Both the position numbers and the translations under genes were made by a program. Shown here one piece after another: positions 1-7,529 of a stretch of 64,000 bases of DNA. The notes under the pieces were generated by a model, which saw nothing but the letters and a program-made list of their open reading frames with translations, ran no database searches and was not told the DNA's origin. How positions within the stretch are numbered: position 1 is the stretch's first letter; every line of letters starts with the position of its first letter. This stretch comes from Clostridium sp. (GTDB lineage: Bacteria > Bacillota > Clostridia > Lachnospirales > Lachnospiraceae): NCBI GenBank assembly GCA_018377235.1, contig JAGZZT010000004.1, forward strand, positions 1-64,000. The letters are read 5' to 3'.

Positions 1-115
1 GTAGAACCCAGCAGCTGTAATGCGGTAGCTATTTGTTCTTTTGTGTATTTCATCGTTAATCACGATGTGCAAGAGTCCAACTTTTTGTCCGCACCCCCAC
101 CTCTGCACTGGAATT
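1..115 (-). mobile_element. End of an IS3-like insertion sequence with start of transposase OrfA
   Basis: On the minus strand a reading frame starts at ATG 51-53 and runs off the window edge; its first residues (MKYTKEQIATALQLLG) resemble the helix-turn-helix start of IS3-family OrfA proteins. Just upstream lies AAAAAGTTGGAC preceded by GTGCGGAC, the kind of terminal inverted repeat seen in the IS150 branch of IS3. The family assignment comes from memory of these motifs. The rest of the element is outside the window, so completeness cannot be judged. Confidence 0.45.
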
Positions 116-213
116 TACTTTTTCAAGTCATTTTTTCTTTTACCTTGTCCGGCACATTAATCAACTCAAAACGATAAGAGTATCCCATAGATGCAGGACA
201 CTCCTCTGTCTGC

Positions 214-401
214 TATTTGAAATATCAGCACGATGAACGACATCTAAAACCGCTCCTTGATGAAAATGGGAACATGATGCTCCACAGCAAATTTCACCTG
301 GATGGAGTAAACCGTAAGCTTACCCATTTGTTAGACAAGCCTATGGTGGCTTTCTTGATGCTGTACTTGCTATCTTAACGTATCATGCTTTCTGGTCTTG
401 A
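214..401 (+). pseudogene. Unidentified coding remnant with a frameshift
   Basis: From 214 a plus-strand frame reads like protein (YLKYQHDERHLKPLLDE). Near 325-335 the protein-like reading jumps frame and ends as AYGGFLDAVLAILTYHAFWS at a TGA at 399-401. I do not recognise the family. The change of frame and the lack of a start codon suggest a gene fragment left by deletion. Its end overlaps the 3' end of the convergent PIN-like gene by about 20 bases. It could also be chance; confidence is low. Confidence 0.28.
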
Positions 402-1093
402 TTTTTCCCATAAAGAGCATTCATTTTTTCAATAAACTCTCCCCATGCAAGATTCGTTTTCTTTTCCTGCTTTGTCAAATAATACTCATACTTGTACAGA
501 AGCCGCAATCCCTCTGCCGGATATTTTCCAATACAGTACAAATAATATATCACATCGTATATTTACAGAAGTTCCATCTCGCTCAGCCCTGTATGCAGCT
601 CGTCCGCTTTCCGAATCAAGTTCATTGGCAGAGTATCATTCGCCGCAAAATACAGGAATCTCCTTACCGCCATAAAGGACAGTGTTCTTACTTCGCCCCT
701 GTCTTTTGCATTATCCATTTCCGGTATGTACTGTGAATACTCTGCAAGCTTTGAAATATATGCCTGCATCAGAGCCTGTTCCGCCTCATTCAGTTCCGCA
801 TCTTTATAAACACGCAAACGGGATGGATTTTCTGACTGACGCTCATCTGCATATTTCTTTACCGCATCAGCAACCAATTCATGATAAACTGATTCGTGAA
901 TTGCCAAGTTTGGAAAGGCATCAAAAATCGGGTCGAGCCAAATTTCGCAAAACTTCAAAAACGGAATCGGCTTCGTTCCCATTCTGCTTCTATCTGGTGG
1001 AATAAAAAAATTTGCATCCAGAAATATCGTCTGCTCTGGATCACCAAATAAGCTTTCCAATGCTGGATTCTTCTTTTCTACATCAACTCTCAT
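383..1093 (-). pseudogene. PIN-like nuclease of module 1, interrupted by an in-frame stop
   Basis: Third gene of an XRE - ImmA/IrrE - nuclease operon. Counting from ATG 1093, acidic residues fit a PIN-domain active site: Asp26 (IFLDANFF), Glu72 (SVYHEL), Glu134 (DRGEVRTL) and Asp153 (FAANDTLP). PIN proteins of this kind are RNases, often toxins. The frame reaches TAA at 563-565, but the same frame then stays open and protein-like for 59 more codons (IYDVIYYLYCIGKYPAEGLR at its start) to a TGA at 383-385. This looks like a nonsense mutation cutting off a C-terminal part. The start overlaps the ImmA stop by 11 bases, so translation is probably coupled. A TTG at 1111 is an alternative start. The PIN assignment rests on the motif pattern, not on a search. 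Confidence 0.62.
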
Positions 1094-1961
1094 CTGCGTC
1101 ACCGCCTTCAAAGAGTTCTTTCAGTTCATCAAGATCAGTGTCATCCACTGTCAAATCGAAGCCAAAGTCATCTGGCTTCTTGCCAAATAAATCCAAAAGC
1201 TTAACGAACTCATCTTCTGTCAGACTACCATCCTCAAAGTTCATAATAAATGTTTCCAACACCCAGTTTGAAATATCCGTTCTCCGAGTGATCGTATTCA
1301 ATTTTGTGTAGCATCCTGGAGCAATACTGTAAAAAATCTTTCCATAGATGCTTTCTTTATCGCGGTCATCAATTTTGAAAAGCATATCTACTTGCTCATC
1401 TGTGATATACTTCTCTTCATTCAAACGAAGCACCAAGGCGCGGTATGGCAACCACCACTCGCTCTGCAGTCTTGCAATAAATCGCAAAAGCCGAAGGTTG
1501 GTAACTTTTTTCAAGCAAGAAGTTTTGAATTGCTCTATTACCATGTGGTTCAAGGTTTTGCTTGGTAATAAAAGTTCTGCCGCAAAGCGGTCTGCCATCT
1601 TCTCCGTCCGCTTATCTTCCTCATCCATGTCTGTTTCATACGCTTTACCTGTTTTGGTAATGTAATGATACAGTTCATGGGCTAATGCAAAAAGCTGTTC
1701 GTCATAATAGATTGCTGTGTTCAGACCAATAAAGATCATTTGATCGGATCCTGTTTCAAATCTTGTGATATTAGCATCCGTATGAGATTTCTTATCAGTC
1801 GGAAACGGATACTGACAGATTGCAATTCCTTCCTGCTCAATCAGCATGAACAGGCCGCCCGCAATCGGAGCTTCAATGATTCCGAAATTTCTTCGCTCTT
1901 TGTCCGCAGCCTTTTTTATTTCATCAATCTGCAATTCGGTCAATACGACATCCTTATTCAT
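1083..1961 (-). CDS. ImmA/IrrE-type zinc metallopeptidase, module 1
   Basis: A 292-residue protein with the gluzincin motif HELYH at 95-99 and the third ligand in the following helix (Glu120, before DRFAAELLLP), the signature of the ImmA/IrrE (COG2856) family. Family members cleave a partner XRE-type repressor to release repression. The protein has a C-terminal extension of about 150 residues beyond the peptidase, unlike minimal ImmA. Its start overlaps the upstream XRE stop (ATGAATAA, 8 bases) and its end overlaps the nuclease gene, so all three are likely made from one coupled transcript. The cleavage target is inferred to be the XRE protein next door. Confidence 0.85.
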   Translation of the reverse strand: MNKDVVLTELQIDEIKKAADKERRNFGIIEAPIAGGLFMLIEQEGIAICQYPFPTDKKSHTDANITRFETGSDQMIFIGLNTAIYYDEQLFALAHELYHYITKTGKAYETDMDEEDKRTEKMADRFAAELLLPSKTLNHMVIEQFKTSCLKKVTNLRLLRFIARLQSEWWLPYRALVLRLNEEKYITDEQVDMLFKIDDRDKESIYGKIFYSIAPGCYTKLNTITRRTDISNWVLETFIMNFEDGSLTEDEFVKLLDLFGKKPDDFGFDLTVDDTDLDELKELFEGGDADES

Positions 1962-2304
1962 GGTGTAATGCCTTTCTCAGCATAATCTGCTGTCGTGCTG
2001 CAAGCATCATCTCCATTAAATGATCTGCTCCTGCTCGTTCCTCATCTGAAAGTTTGGAACCTCTAAACGCTGTAAAAACAGTCGGCTGATTATTCTCAAC
2101 AAACAGTCTATCAACTTCAAAGCCCAAAACCTCTGCCAGCTTTTCCAGCTGCGGAATGGTTGGAATATAATCCATTCGTTCAATTCTCCCAATCATGTTC
2201 CGGTTGATTCCCGTCTTTTCACAAAGTTGTTCCTGTGTAATGCCTTTTTCTGTTCTGTTATTTTTTATTGTTTCAGCTAAATCGACTAACGAAAGACGTT
2301 TCAT
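1954..2304 (-). CDS. XRE-family helix-turn-helix regulator, module 1
   Basis: A 116-residue DNA-binding protein. The N-terminal half is a Cro/CI-type helix-turn-helix (GITQEQLCEKTGINRNMIGR, with RMDYIPTIPQLEKLAEVLG following). The start ATG at 2304 was chosen because GGAGGT sits 7 bases upstream; the more upstream in-frame ATG at 2346 falls too close to the promoter -10. First gene of the XRE - ImmA - PIN operon. By analogy with ImmR/ImmA and Xre/COG2856 pairs it probably represses its own operon and is the substrate or antitoxin partner of the downstream proteins. That role is inference. Confidence 0.8.
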   Translation of the reverse strand: MKRLSLVDLAETIKNNRTEKGITQEQLCEKTGINRNMIGRIERMDYIPTIPQLEKLAEVLGFEVDRLFVENNQPTVFTAFRGSKLSDEERAGADHLMEMMLAARQQIMLRKALHHE

Positions 2305-2351
2305 TCTCATTACCTCCAATACTGCTTTCAGTATATGCTCTTTCATTTAAA

Positions 2352-2379
2352 ATAATACTATAAACATCTTTTTTGTCAA
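2352..2379 (-). promoter_or_regulatory. Promoter of the module 1 operon
   Basis: Minus-strand TTGACA (2374-2379) and TATTAT (2352-2357) are separated by 16 bases, close to the sigma-A consensus. It lies about 50 bases upstream of the chosen XRE start, leaving room for the GGAGGT ribosome binding site. Confidence 0.6.
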
Positions 2380-2462
2380 TATATTGCTCTTACGCGCAAA
2401 AAAATGTTTTTCTTAGTGTCATATCTATGTCGAAAGGACTATTGCAAAAGTGGATAAATAGT

Positions 2463-2543
2463 CTATGAACTGCTCCCCTGCCTGCCCATAATTTTCTCCC
2501 ACAGTGGGATATCTCCGCCATAGTCATCCACCAAGGCATCCAT
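2463..2543 (-). CDS. Possible 26-residue peptide or coding remnant
   Basis: An ATG at 2541-2543 opens a 26-codon frame (MDALVDDYGGDIPLWEKIMG at its start) ending at TAG 2463-2465, directly after the stop of the helix-turn-helix gene at 2549. It reads like protein, but no clear ribosome binding site is present. It may instead be the displaced tail of a gene joined here by deletion. No function can be proposed. Confidence 0.25.
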   Translation of the reverse strand: MDALVDDYGGDIPLWEKIMGRQGSSS

Positions 2544-2548
2544 TACAG

Positions 2549-2947
2549 CTATACCTCTAAGCCAAGTTTCAGTTCTTTCTCTTTCTGCTTAGCCTCCTTG
2601 CCGACCTCGGTAGTGACTGAGGCTTTGGATAGGTCAAGGGCTGCTGCGGTTGATAGCAATGCGGTTTTATAGTCTTGTGTTTCTCGGTACTCTTCAAAAG
2701 TGTCCTGCACCTTCTCCGCCACATCCGACTCATACACACCAGCCGTGATGAGGAGCTTCCGGACTTTGATAGGATTTAGGTTCAGAGCATCGCCGATGGC
2801 CTGCAAGGACATCTCAGAATCATAAAGAGCCACAGCACTTTCCATCTGTTCTTTCAGATTTTTCCCGGCATCGTACTCCGGCTTCAGCTTCTTCCGGCCA
2901 CCGCCGGATTTCCTGGCTTTATATGCTCTTTTCTCTCCCATAATCAT
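2549..2947 (-). CDS. Helix-turn-helix protein of mobile-element type
   Basis: A 132-residue protein. The basic N-terminus (KRAYKARKSGGGRKKLKPEY) is followed by a region reading like a resolvase/sigma-type helix-turn-helix (YDSEMSLQAIGDALNLNPIK). Proteins of this look occur in Clostridia conjugative elements as presumed DNA-binding factors. The start overlaps the stop of the upstream VOC gene (ATGA), so the two are probably co-transcribed. From about residue 105 the lysine-rich tail looks unlike the rest, and a second coding-like frame follows at once. I suspect a deletion has replaced the normal C-terminus. Function unknown beyond likely DNA binding. Confidence 0.55.
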   Translation of the reverse strand: MIMGEKRAYKARKSGGGRKKLKPEYDAGKNLKEQMESAVALYDSEMSLQAIGDALNLNPIKVRKLLITAGVYESDVAEKVQDTFEEYRETQDYKTALLSTAAALDLSKASVTTEVGKEAKQKEKELKLGLEV

Positions 2948-3327
2948 TCGTGCAGCTCCAACGGCAGGCCATCCGGGTCATGAAAGAAAGTCATTTTCTT
3001 GCCGGTATAATCATCCACACGGATTGGCTCACATTCAATCCCTACCTCTGCCAGTTCATTCACTGTCTGTTCCACGCTATCAACGCAGAACGCAAGGTGA
3101 CGCAAACCACAGGCCTCCGGGCGGTTTACACGTTTCGGCGGGTTTTCCTCAGCGAAAATCTCCAGCTCTGTGTGTTCATTGACACACAGATCCAGCTTCC
3201 AGTCTTTACGCTCCGGGCGGTAGTTCTCTCGGATGACAGAGAATCCCAGCTTGTTCACATAGAAATCTTTTGCTGCTTCGTAGTCAGATACGATGATTGC
3301 AATATGATGTATTTTTGATAAGTTCAT
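2944..3327 (-). CDS. VOC/glyoxalase-superfamily metalloprotein
   Basis: A 127-residue single-domain protein with two beta-alpha-beta-beta-beta repeats. Probable metal ligands are His8 (IHHIAIIV), a Glu in TELEIF, a His in GLRHLAFCVD and the final Glu in GLPLELHE, the usual H-E-H-E pattern of glyoxalase I-like enzymes. Such proteins act on small electrophiles such as methylglyoxal adducts or modify antibiotics; the substrate here cannot be read from sequence. It looks like an intact cargo gene in otherwise decayed mobile DNA, and its stop overlaps the next gene's start. Confidence 0.8.
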   Translation of the reverse strand: MNLSKIHHIAIIVSDYEAAKDFYVNKLGFSVIRENYRPERKDWKLDLCVNEHTELEIFAEENPPKRVNRPEACGLRHLAFCVDSVEQTVNELAEVGIECEPIRVDDYTGKKMTFFHDPDGLPLELHE

Positions 3328-3406
3328 TTTGTATCACGCTCCATTTCTTTTGTTTATGTCCTTATTTTATTTCCGTTATAAACTATATAACAGTCTTCAA
3401 AATATA

Positions 3407-3449
3407 CCGTGTGCGCCTCAGCTCCGGGGAGCCTGTGTTTCACACACGG
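3407..3449 (-). terminator. Branched hairpin downstream of the truncated coiled-coil gene
   Basis: Outer arms CCGTGTG/CACACGG enclose an inner GCTCC/GGAGC hairpin. On the minus strand it follows the coiled-coil gene by about 25 bases and is followed by TATATTTTG, so it may act as a terminator although the T-run is poor. Confidence 0.4.
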
Positions 3450-3474
3450 CATTTATTTTTTCTTAGGTTCTTGT

Positions 3475-3749
3475 TTATTTCAGTTTTTCAAGGATCTCAT
3501 CTGCGCTCATGCCGCTGGCTAATAATTTCTTAACCACACTCTCAGCTTCAGCCTTCTTAGCTTCCTCTGCGGCCTTAGCATCTGCCTTTGTCTTCTTTGC
3601 TTCCAGGGTTGCTACTTCTTTTTCAGCCTTCTTCAGAGCAGTCTTCTTCTCTTTCAGAGTGTTCTTCTGCTCCTCGATCACTTTCTGGATTGCTTCGATT
3701 TCACTGCTGAGGGCTGCGATCTGAGATTGCTTTTCCGTTATTTGGGATC
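3475..3749 (-). pseudogene. N-terminally truncated paralogue of the coiled-coil protein at 17469-17789
   Basis: The frame from about 3749 down to 3475 matches the protein at 17469-17789 over most of its length, ending in the shared tail (GMSADEILEKLK). It is almost all charged coiled coil. The match starts at SQITEKQSQI and a TGA precedes it at once, so the basic N-terminus of the paralogue is missing. An internal ATG at 3681 would still give 68 residues. The break at about 3749 is also where the plus-strand relaxase fragment begins, so one rearrangement probably cut both genes. Confidence 0.6.
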
Positions 3750-4370
3750 ACCATTCTGTTCATCAAGTCCGATCTGCGTCTTGTGGTTGATTTACAGAAT
3801 TGCATTAAAGCGCAGCAAAGCCGAGCCTATGCCCAGAAAGTAAAAATCAGCAATTTGCAGCAAATGGCTAAAACGATTGCCTACATTCAGGAGCATGGGT
3901 ATGACACCCAGGAAAAATTGCAGGATACCACAGATACGATTCAATCAAAAATGGCAAAAGCCCGCAGCGATGCCAAGCTCACAGAAGTCAAACTGAAGAA
4001 AGTGAACGAACAGATTCATTATCTGGGGCAGTATCTTTCTGCGAAACCCCTCTATGCAGATCTTCTGAAATCCACCAACAAAAAAGATTTCCGTCAGAGC
4101 CACGCAGATGAAATTGCTAAATATGAGGAAGCCCTCCAATTTCTAAAGCAAAATTCACCAGACGGAAAATTCCCCACCATGAAAGATTTGCGTTCCGAAA
4201 AGAAAATGCTAACGCAACAGAAGAACGCTCAATACGAAACCTACCAGTATTTCAAAGACTACCATCGTGAATTACAAACGGTCTGCGAAAATGTAAATCA
4301 CATCCTTGATACTGCACAAATGCAGCACCAAAAGCAAACGAAATCTCATCAACACGAATCGACCATATAA
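3750..4370 (+). pseudogene. C-terminal fragment of a MobA-type conjugative relaxase
   Basis: The plus-strand frame is open from the junction at 3750 (RLVVDLQNCIKAQQ) to the stop at 4370. It carries the long alpha-helical C-terminal region typical of relaxase/mobilization nucleases of Clostridia conjugative transposons (SNLQQMAKTIAYIQEHGYDT, KDYHRELQTV). The catalytic N-terminal domain with the nicking tyrosine and histidine triad is absent, so it cannot relax DNA. An ATG at 3783 could give a 195-residue helical protein, but no good ribosome binding site precedes it. Family recognition is from memory of such sequences. Confidence 0.65.
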
Positions 4371-4373
4371 AAA

Positions 4374-4412
4374 AATCAGCCTTGATCTGTTCCATCCAGA
4401 CCAAGGCTGATT
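4374..4412 (-). terminator. Rho-independent terminator of module 2
   Basis: Near-perfect arms AATCAGCCTTG / CAAGGCTGATT with an inner TCTG/CAGA pairing. On the minus strand the stem is followed by a run of seven T. It lies just after the PIN-like gene stop at 4429. Confidence 0.75.
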
Positions 4413-4428
4413 CTATGTTATCTACTTT

Positions 4429-5283
4429 TTAGAACAGGATTTGCACAGTTGCATCTTGAATCAACTCAACAAACTGTTCTTTTGTTATGACTTCTTTGCG
4501 GCATACAACAGATTTATCCGCCTGTTGCTTTGTATAAGTCAGCTTTCTATCATCCCGCCGAAGCTGCCGAATATCATCCATTGTCAATGTACCTTCTCGG
4601 TACATCTGATATAAGATAAAATCATTGGACTTAAATGCCACAGAAATCGGAAATTCCAGTGCAGGGTTAAATTCCCGATTGCTCTTTAATTTTTGCTCTG
4701 CACTTGTCTGAAACTCATGTGCATCTGTATCCTGCGTATAAATCGTAAGTGTATCCACATCATCGTGATACCATGCAAACACTTCCGCAAGAATCGTCAG
4801 CGAAATTTCTCCGGCATTTTTCTTCAACACACGACCCGTTGATAAAGTTTTTCCCGAAATCGGCCATTCATCATACATCCGCTCCAGCCATTCTTCCGAA
4901 GAATCCATATCCAGCAGGTCAGCTTTCCATACATTTCTGCGAAGATAGCGCATCAGTTCTGATACTTTCGATACCGCCGCCTCTACAATATAGTATAGGT
5001 TAATATCTTCGTCTCCGACGAAAGCTCCATATTTAGTTTCATCAATCCAGCAAAGTGGGTATCCATCGGCTTTAAGCTGTTCAACATACGCACTCCGATA
5101 CTCTGAATCTTCGATTTCCTCCATTACCCATTTCGGAATAAGAATCAAATCATAAACTTCAAGAATCTTATCCGACGGGCAATCTCTTTGACTCAGTTCG
5201 TGCATAAATGCCAGAGATGAGTTATCCATGAGTGCTATTTTTGTTTCCCCACCATACTCTTTATATTCTGGTATATTAAGCAT
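4429..5283 (-). CDS. PIN-like nuclease of module 2
   Basis: A 284-residue protein, third gene of the second XRE - ImmA/IrrE - nuclease operon. A PIN-type acidic set is visible: Asp20 (ALMDNSSLAF), Glu55/56 (IPKWVMEEIED), Glu159 (KNAGEISLTI) and Asp185/187 (YTQDTDAHEF). Family knowledge makes it a probable metal-dependent RNase, so a toxin or abortive-infection effector. It is much longer than ordinary VapC toxins (about 130 residues) because of an insert between the second and third motifs and a C-terminal region of about 90 residues. The start overlaps the ImmA stop by 8 bases. It ends just before a strong terminator, closing the operon. It shares layout but little obvious sequence with the 563-1093 protein. 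Confidence 0.68.
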   Translation of the reverse strand: MLNIPEYKEYGGETKIALMDNSSLAFMHELSQRDCPSDKILEVYDLILIPKWVMEEIEDSEYRSAYVEQLKADGYPLCWIDETKYGAFVGDEDINLYYIVEAAVSKVSELMRYLRRNVWKADLLDMDSSEEWLERMYDEWPISGKTLSTGRVLKKNAGEISLTILAEVFAWYHDDVDTLTIYTQDTDAHEFQTSAEQKLKSNREFNPALEFPISVAFKSNDFILYQMYREGTLTMDDIRQLRRDDRKLTYTKQQADKSVVCRKEVITKEQFVELIQDATVQILF

Positions 5284-6061
5284 CCGAATCTCCTGTCAAC
5301 GTTTTGAATTCATTTAAGACTGTTCTCAAAAATGCTTCGTTGTCTTTATGGTACTCTGCTTCCGGTTCATTCCGAATTGTCCTACTGATTTTTTCCTGAA
5401 GCGAGCTTACATTGACCACATAGGAAGGACGTACAAGCGAATCATCCAAACCAAGGTCACGGAAGCTACGAGCGACATCCGTAATCTGCACATCAAAGTT
5501 TCTTTTGACTTCCTCAGCAATGGTCATGTTTCCAGTCTTTATTGCGCTTTCATACAATGAAATCAAAACCGCCTTATACGGAGCCTGAAAAGCATTCATA
5601 CACTGAAAAGCTTTGGATTGAAAATCCATATCCCGCAGTTCCTCGAAATAAGGCATCAGCTTTCCTAATAGCATAAGCGCAGCAAAATATTCTGCTTTAC
5701 GCTCTTCCATCAGTGTTTCTGATTCTATCAAGTGGTCAAAAGAAACTTCATCGAACAAAAGATGATAAATCTCATGCCATGCTGTAAAGTACTGATTTGC
5801 TCTTGGAAGTGCTGTGTTTATCAACGGAATACGTTTTCCATCCCGAACAAAAATAGCCCCACTCAAATAATGATTTTCAATCGGCAACTGTATTAAGCCA
5901 TATTCTTTTAGAATCTGAAATGCCAACTGTATCGGTGAATTTATTTGCATTGGGTTATGCTCTGACCAGATAAGCGAAACTCTTTCTACCATTTCTTTTT
6001 CAATGGCTTCATTTTTTGCAATAACTTCATCCAGGTTGGCTGCTGTAATCCGTTCGCTCAT
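5276..6061 (-). CDS. ImmA/IrrE-type zinc metallopeptidase, module 2
   Basis: A 261-residue protein with HEIYH at 96-100 and Glu120 (MEERKAEYFAALML) as third zinc ligand, the ImmA/IrrE pattern. The spacing from the HExxH motif to the glutamate is nearly the same as in the module 1 protein (HELYH at 95-99, Glu120), and both have long C-terminal extensions, which supports common ancestry of the two modules. It lies 12 bases after the XRE gene and overlaps the PIN gene. By family it would cleave a partner XRE repressor on a trigger sensed by the C-terminal part; the trigger is unknown. Confidence 0.84.
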   Translation of the reverse strand: MSERITAANLDEVIAKNEAIEKEMVERVSLIWSEHNPMQINSPIQLAFQILKEYGLIQLPIENHYLSGAIFVRDGKRIPLINTALPRANQYFTAWHEIYHLLFDEVSFDHLIESETLMEERKAEYFAALMLLGKLMPYFEELRDMDFQSKAFQCMNAFQAPYKAVLISLYESAIKTGNMTIAEEVKRNFDVQITDVARSFRDLGLDDSLVRPSYVVNVSSLQEKISRTIRNEPEAEYHKDNEAFLRTVLNEFKTLTGDSDA

Positions 6062-6073
6062 AGATTTCCACCT

Positions 6074-6436
6074 TTAATAATAAACACTGCAAAGATTCAA
6101 GATGTCTTGCAATAAATCGTATTCCAGTGTTGCTTTTTCATTCATTTGATAGTCTATGGGTGCATTCTGAGAATATACCGCGTCTACGCTCTGCGCTTTT
6201 GGTTCAAATCCCATCAAAACGCTCGGATTGATATTTAACCAATTAAGGATTTTGTTCAAATGTTTATCGAATGTGCTTTTGCTGTCTATCTCGCCATTCA
6301 GAATCTTATCTAATGTAGGGCGAGATATATCAACCTTTTTGCAAAACGATACCTTTGAAAATCCATTACTCCGAATATAATCCTTTAATTTTGTTCCGAC
6401 TAATTTTCTCATTTCAAAAAGATCATCAAATCGCAT
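6074..6436 (-). CDS. XRE-family helix-turn-helix regulator, module 2
   Basis: A 120-residue regulator with a helix-turn-helix at about residues 20-75 (GFSKVSFCKKVDISRPTLDK followed by ILNGEIDSKSTFDKHLNKIL). The start ATG at 6436 has GGGAGAG about 7 bases upstream. First gene of the XRE - ImmA - PIN operon. The promoter directly upstream is flanked by a 23-bp perfect palindrome, a natural operator for this protein. It is predicted to be the autorepressor and the partner cleaved by the adjacent peptidase. Confidence 0.8.
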   Translation of the reverse strand: MRFDDLFEMRKLVGTKLKDYIRSNGFSKVSFCKKVDISRPTLDKILNGEIDSKSTFDKHLNKILNWLNINPSVLMGFEPKAQSVDAVYSQNAPIDYQMNEKATLEYDLLQDILNLCSVYY

Positions 6437-6459
6437 TATCGTCTCTCCCTTCTACTGCT

Positions 6460-6515
6460 ATTATATACGATTCAGACTCTAAAATCAACAAGAATGTAAA
6501 AAAGTTTTTTACATT
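6460..6515 (-). promoter_or_regulatory. Module 2 promoter with a 23-bp perfect palindrome
   Basis: Minus-strand TTGATT (6483-6488) and TATAAT (6460-6465) are spaced by 17 bases. Immediately upstream, 6493-6515 is a perfect inverted repeat with half-site AATGTAAAAAA around a single central base. The placement beside the -35 suits an XRE operator. Confidence 0.7.
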
Positions 6516-6614
6516 TCTATTTCTGACAGTTTAGAAAATGAGAAAAAGGCAGTTTCCTTTTTAGGGAAGCCACCTTTCTCTCATTACGGATTATCAGTTC
6601 TTGCGGGTTCGTTC

Positions 6615-6863
6615 CTACTGCTGAACCTGCGCATTATCCTTTCGCGCTCTTTCCGCCTGTTTGATGTGCAGGCGATCCAGAACAGACACTCTGCCGCCGA
6701 TCACTCTGGGCTTTTTAGGCACATTGTTCACGCAGCCGTCTATCATGTTGTAATTCTGCTCTGTGCCAGCCCGGAACTTTCTTGTAGTCCTCCACGATCG
6801 TGTCGATACCGTTCTTGCACTGCACAATATCCAGACTGCCCGGAAGTGGGTCAGGCGTTTTCT
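6615..6863 (-). pseudogene. Fragments of conjugative-element genes (DUF4316-like tail)
   Basis: Two protein-like segments in different frames follow the broken tape measure gene: 6863-6760 (PGSLDIVQCKNGIDTIVEDY) and 6758-6615 (QNYNMIDGCVNN, ending in SVLDRLHIKQAERARKDN). The YNMIDG..NN pattern recalls the DUF4316 region of large Clostridia conjugative-element proteins; this is recollection, not a search. No start codon or ribosome binding site serves either piece. The jump from phage to conjugative-element sequence at about 6863 marks a deletion junction. Confidence 0.42.
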
Positions 6864-7400
6864 CTACACCGAGGGCTTGCTCATCTCAGCATCGAAGTCT
6901 GCTGCGACCTTGACAGCGGCCGTACCGAGTCCCGTCACCGCTGCCGTCACAGGCATAAACTTCTTGCCTACATTTTCAACCGAGGAGCCAAGGTTCTGGA
7001 GCTTGGCTCCGGCTTCATCGATCTTGGCAAGAGTCGCATTGGTAGTAGCCGCCTGGTCCTGTAAAGACCGCAGATTCTGTTCGGTCTCCACGATCTCACG
7101 CTGGATGGCATCGTACTGCTGCTGCGTGATCTCACCGTTGGCAAGCTGCTCATTGGCCTGCTGTGCCGCAGTCTTTAAGGTCGCCAGCTTTTCTTTGGTT
7201 GCTTGAATGGCATCCTTCAGCATCTTCTGCTTCTGGACGACCAGTTCTGTATTGGAGGGGTCCAGTTTCAGGAGTTTGTTGACATCCTTCAATCCGGACT
7301 GCGTCCCCTTGATTGACTTGTTTACACTTTCCAGTGCCTTGGAGAGCTTTGTGGTATCGCCGCCGATCTCAACGGTAATGCCCTGGATTCTGGATGCCAT
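6864..7400 (-). pseudogene. N-terminal fragment of a phage tail tape measure protein
   Basis: ATG at 7400 is preceded by AAGGAGGTGG and opens a frame of 178 residues with the usual tape measure N-terminus (RIQGITVEIGGDTTKLSKAL), a long coiled coil and the start of the hydrophobic/glycine-rich region (GLGTAAVKVAADFDAEMSK). It then stops after three unrelated residues. Complete tape measure proteins are commonly 700-1500 residues, so over three quarters is gone. The product would be a free coiled coil with no tail-length function. Sequence changes abruptly to conjugative-element debris at the break. Confidence 0.75.
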
Positions 7401-7462
7401 GTGCGTAACCACCTCCTTGCAGGCATAAAAAAAGCCTAAATAAATTGCAGGCCTCTTCTGTT

Positions 7463-7507
7463 TTGCAACTATTTTTAGTTGCAATTTCTTTAATTATCGT
7501 GTATACT
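7463..7507 (+). promoter_or_regulatory. hicAB promoter with overlapping palindromic operator
   Basis: TTGCAA (7479-7484) and TATACT (7502-7507) are 17 bases apart. TTGCAACTA (7463-7471) and TAGTTGCAA (7476-7484) form a perfect 9-bp inverted repeat around TTTT, with the right half covering the -35. This suits repression by the ribbon-helix-helix tail of HicB. Confidence 0.68.
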
Positions 7508-7529
7508 ATTAGTAACGGAGGGATATGCT

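Noticed and set aside
3783..4370. Considered as a free-standing coiled-coil gene
   Set aside because: The frame is open upstream of the ATG to the 3750 junction with relaxase-like content and there is no ribosome binding site; a relaxase fragment explains it better.
6520..6590. Imperfect GGCAGTTTCC...GGGAAGCCACC inverted repeat as a terminator
   Set aside because: Pairing is interrupted and there is no T-run; not supported.
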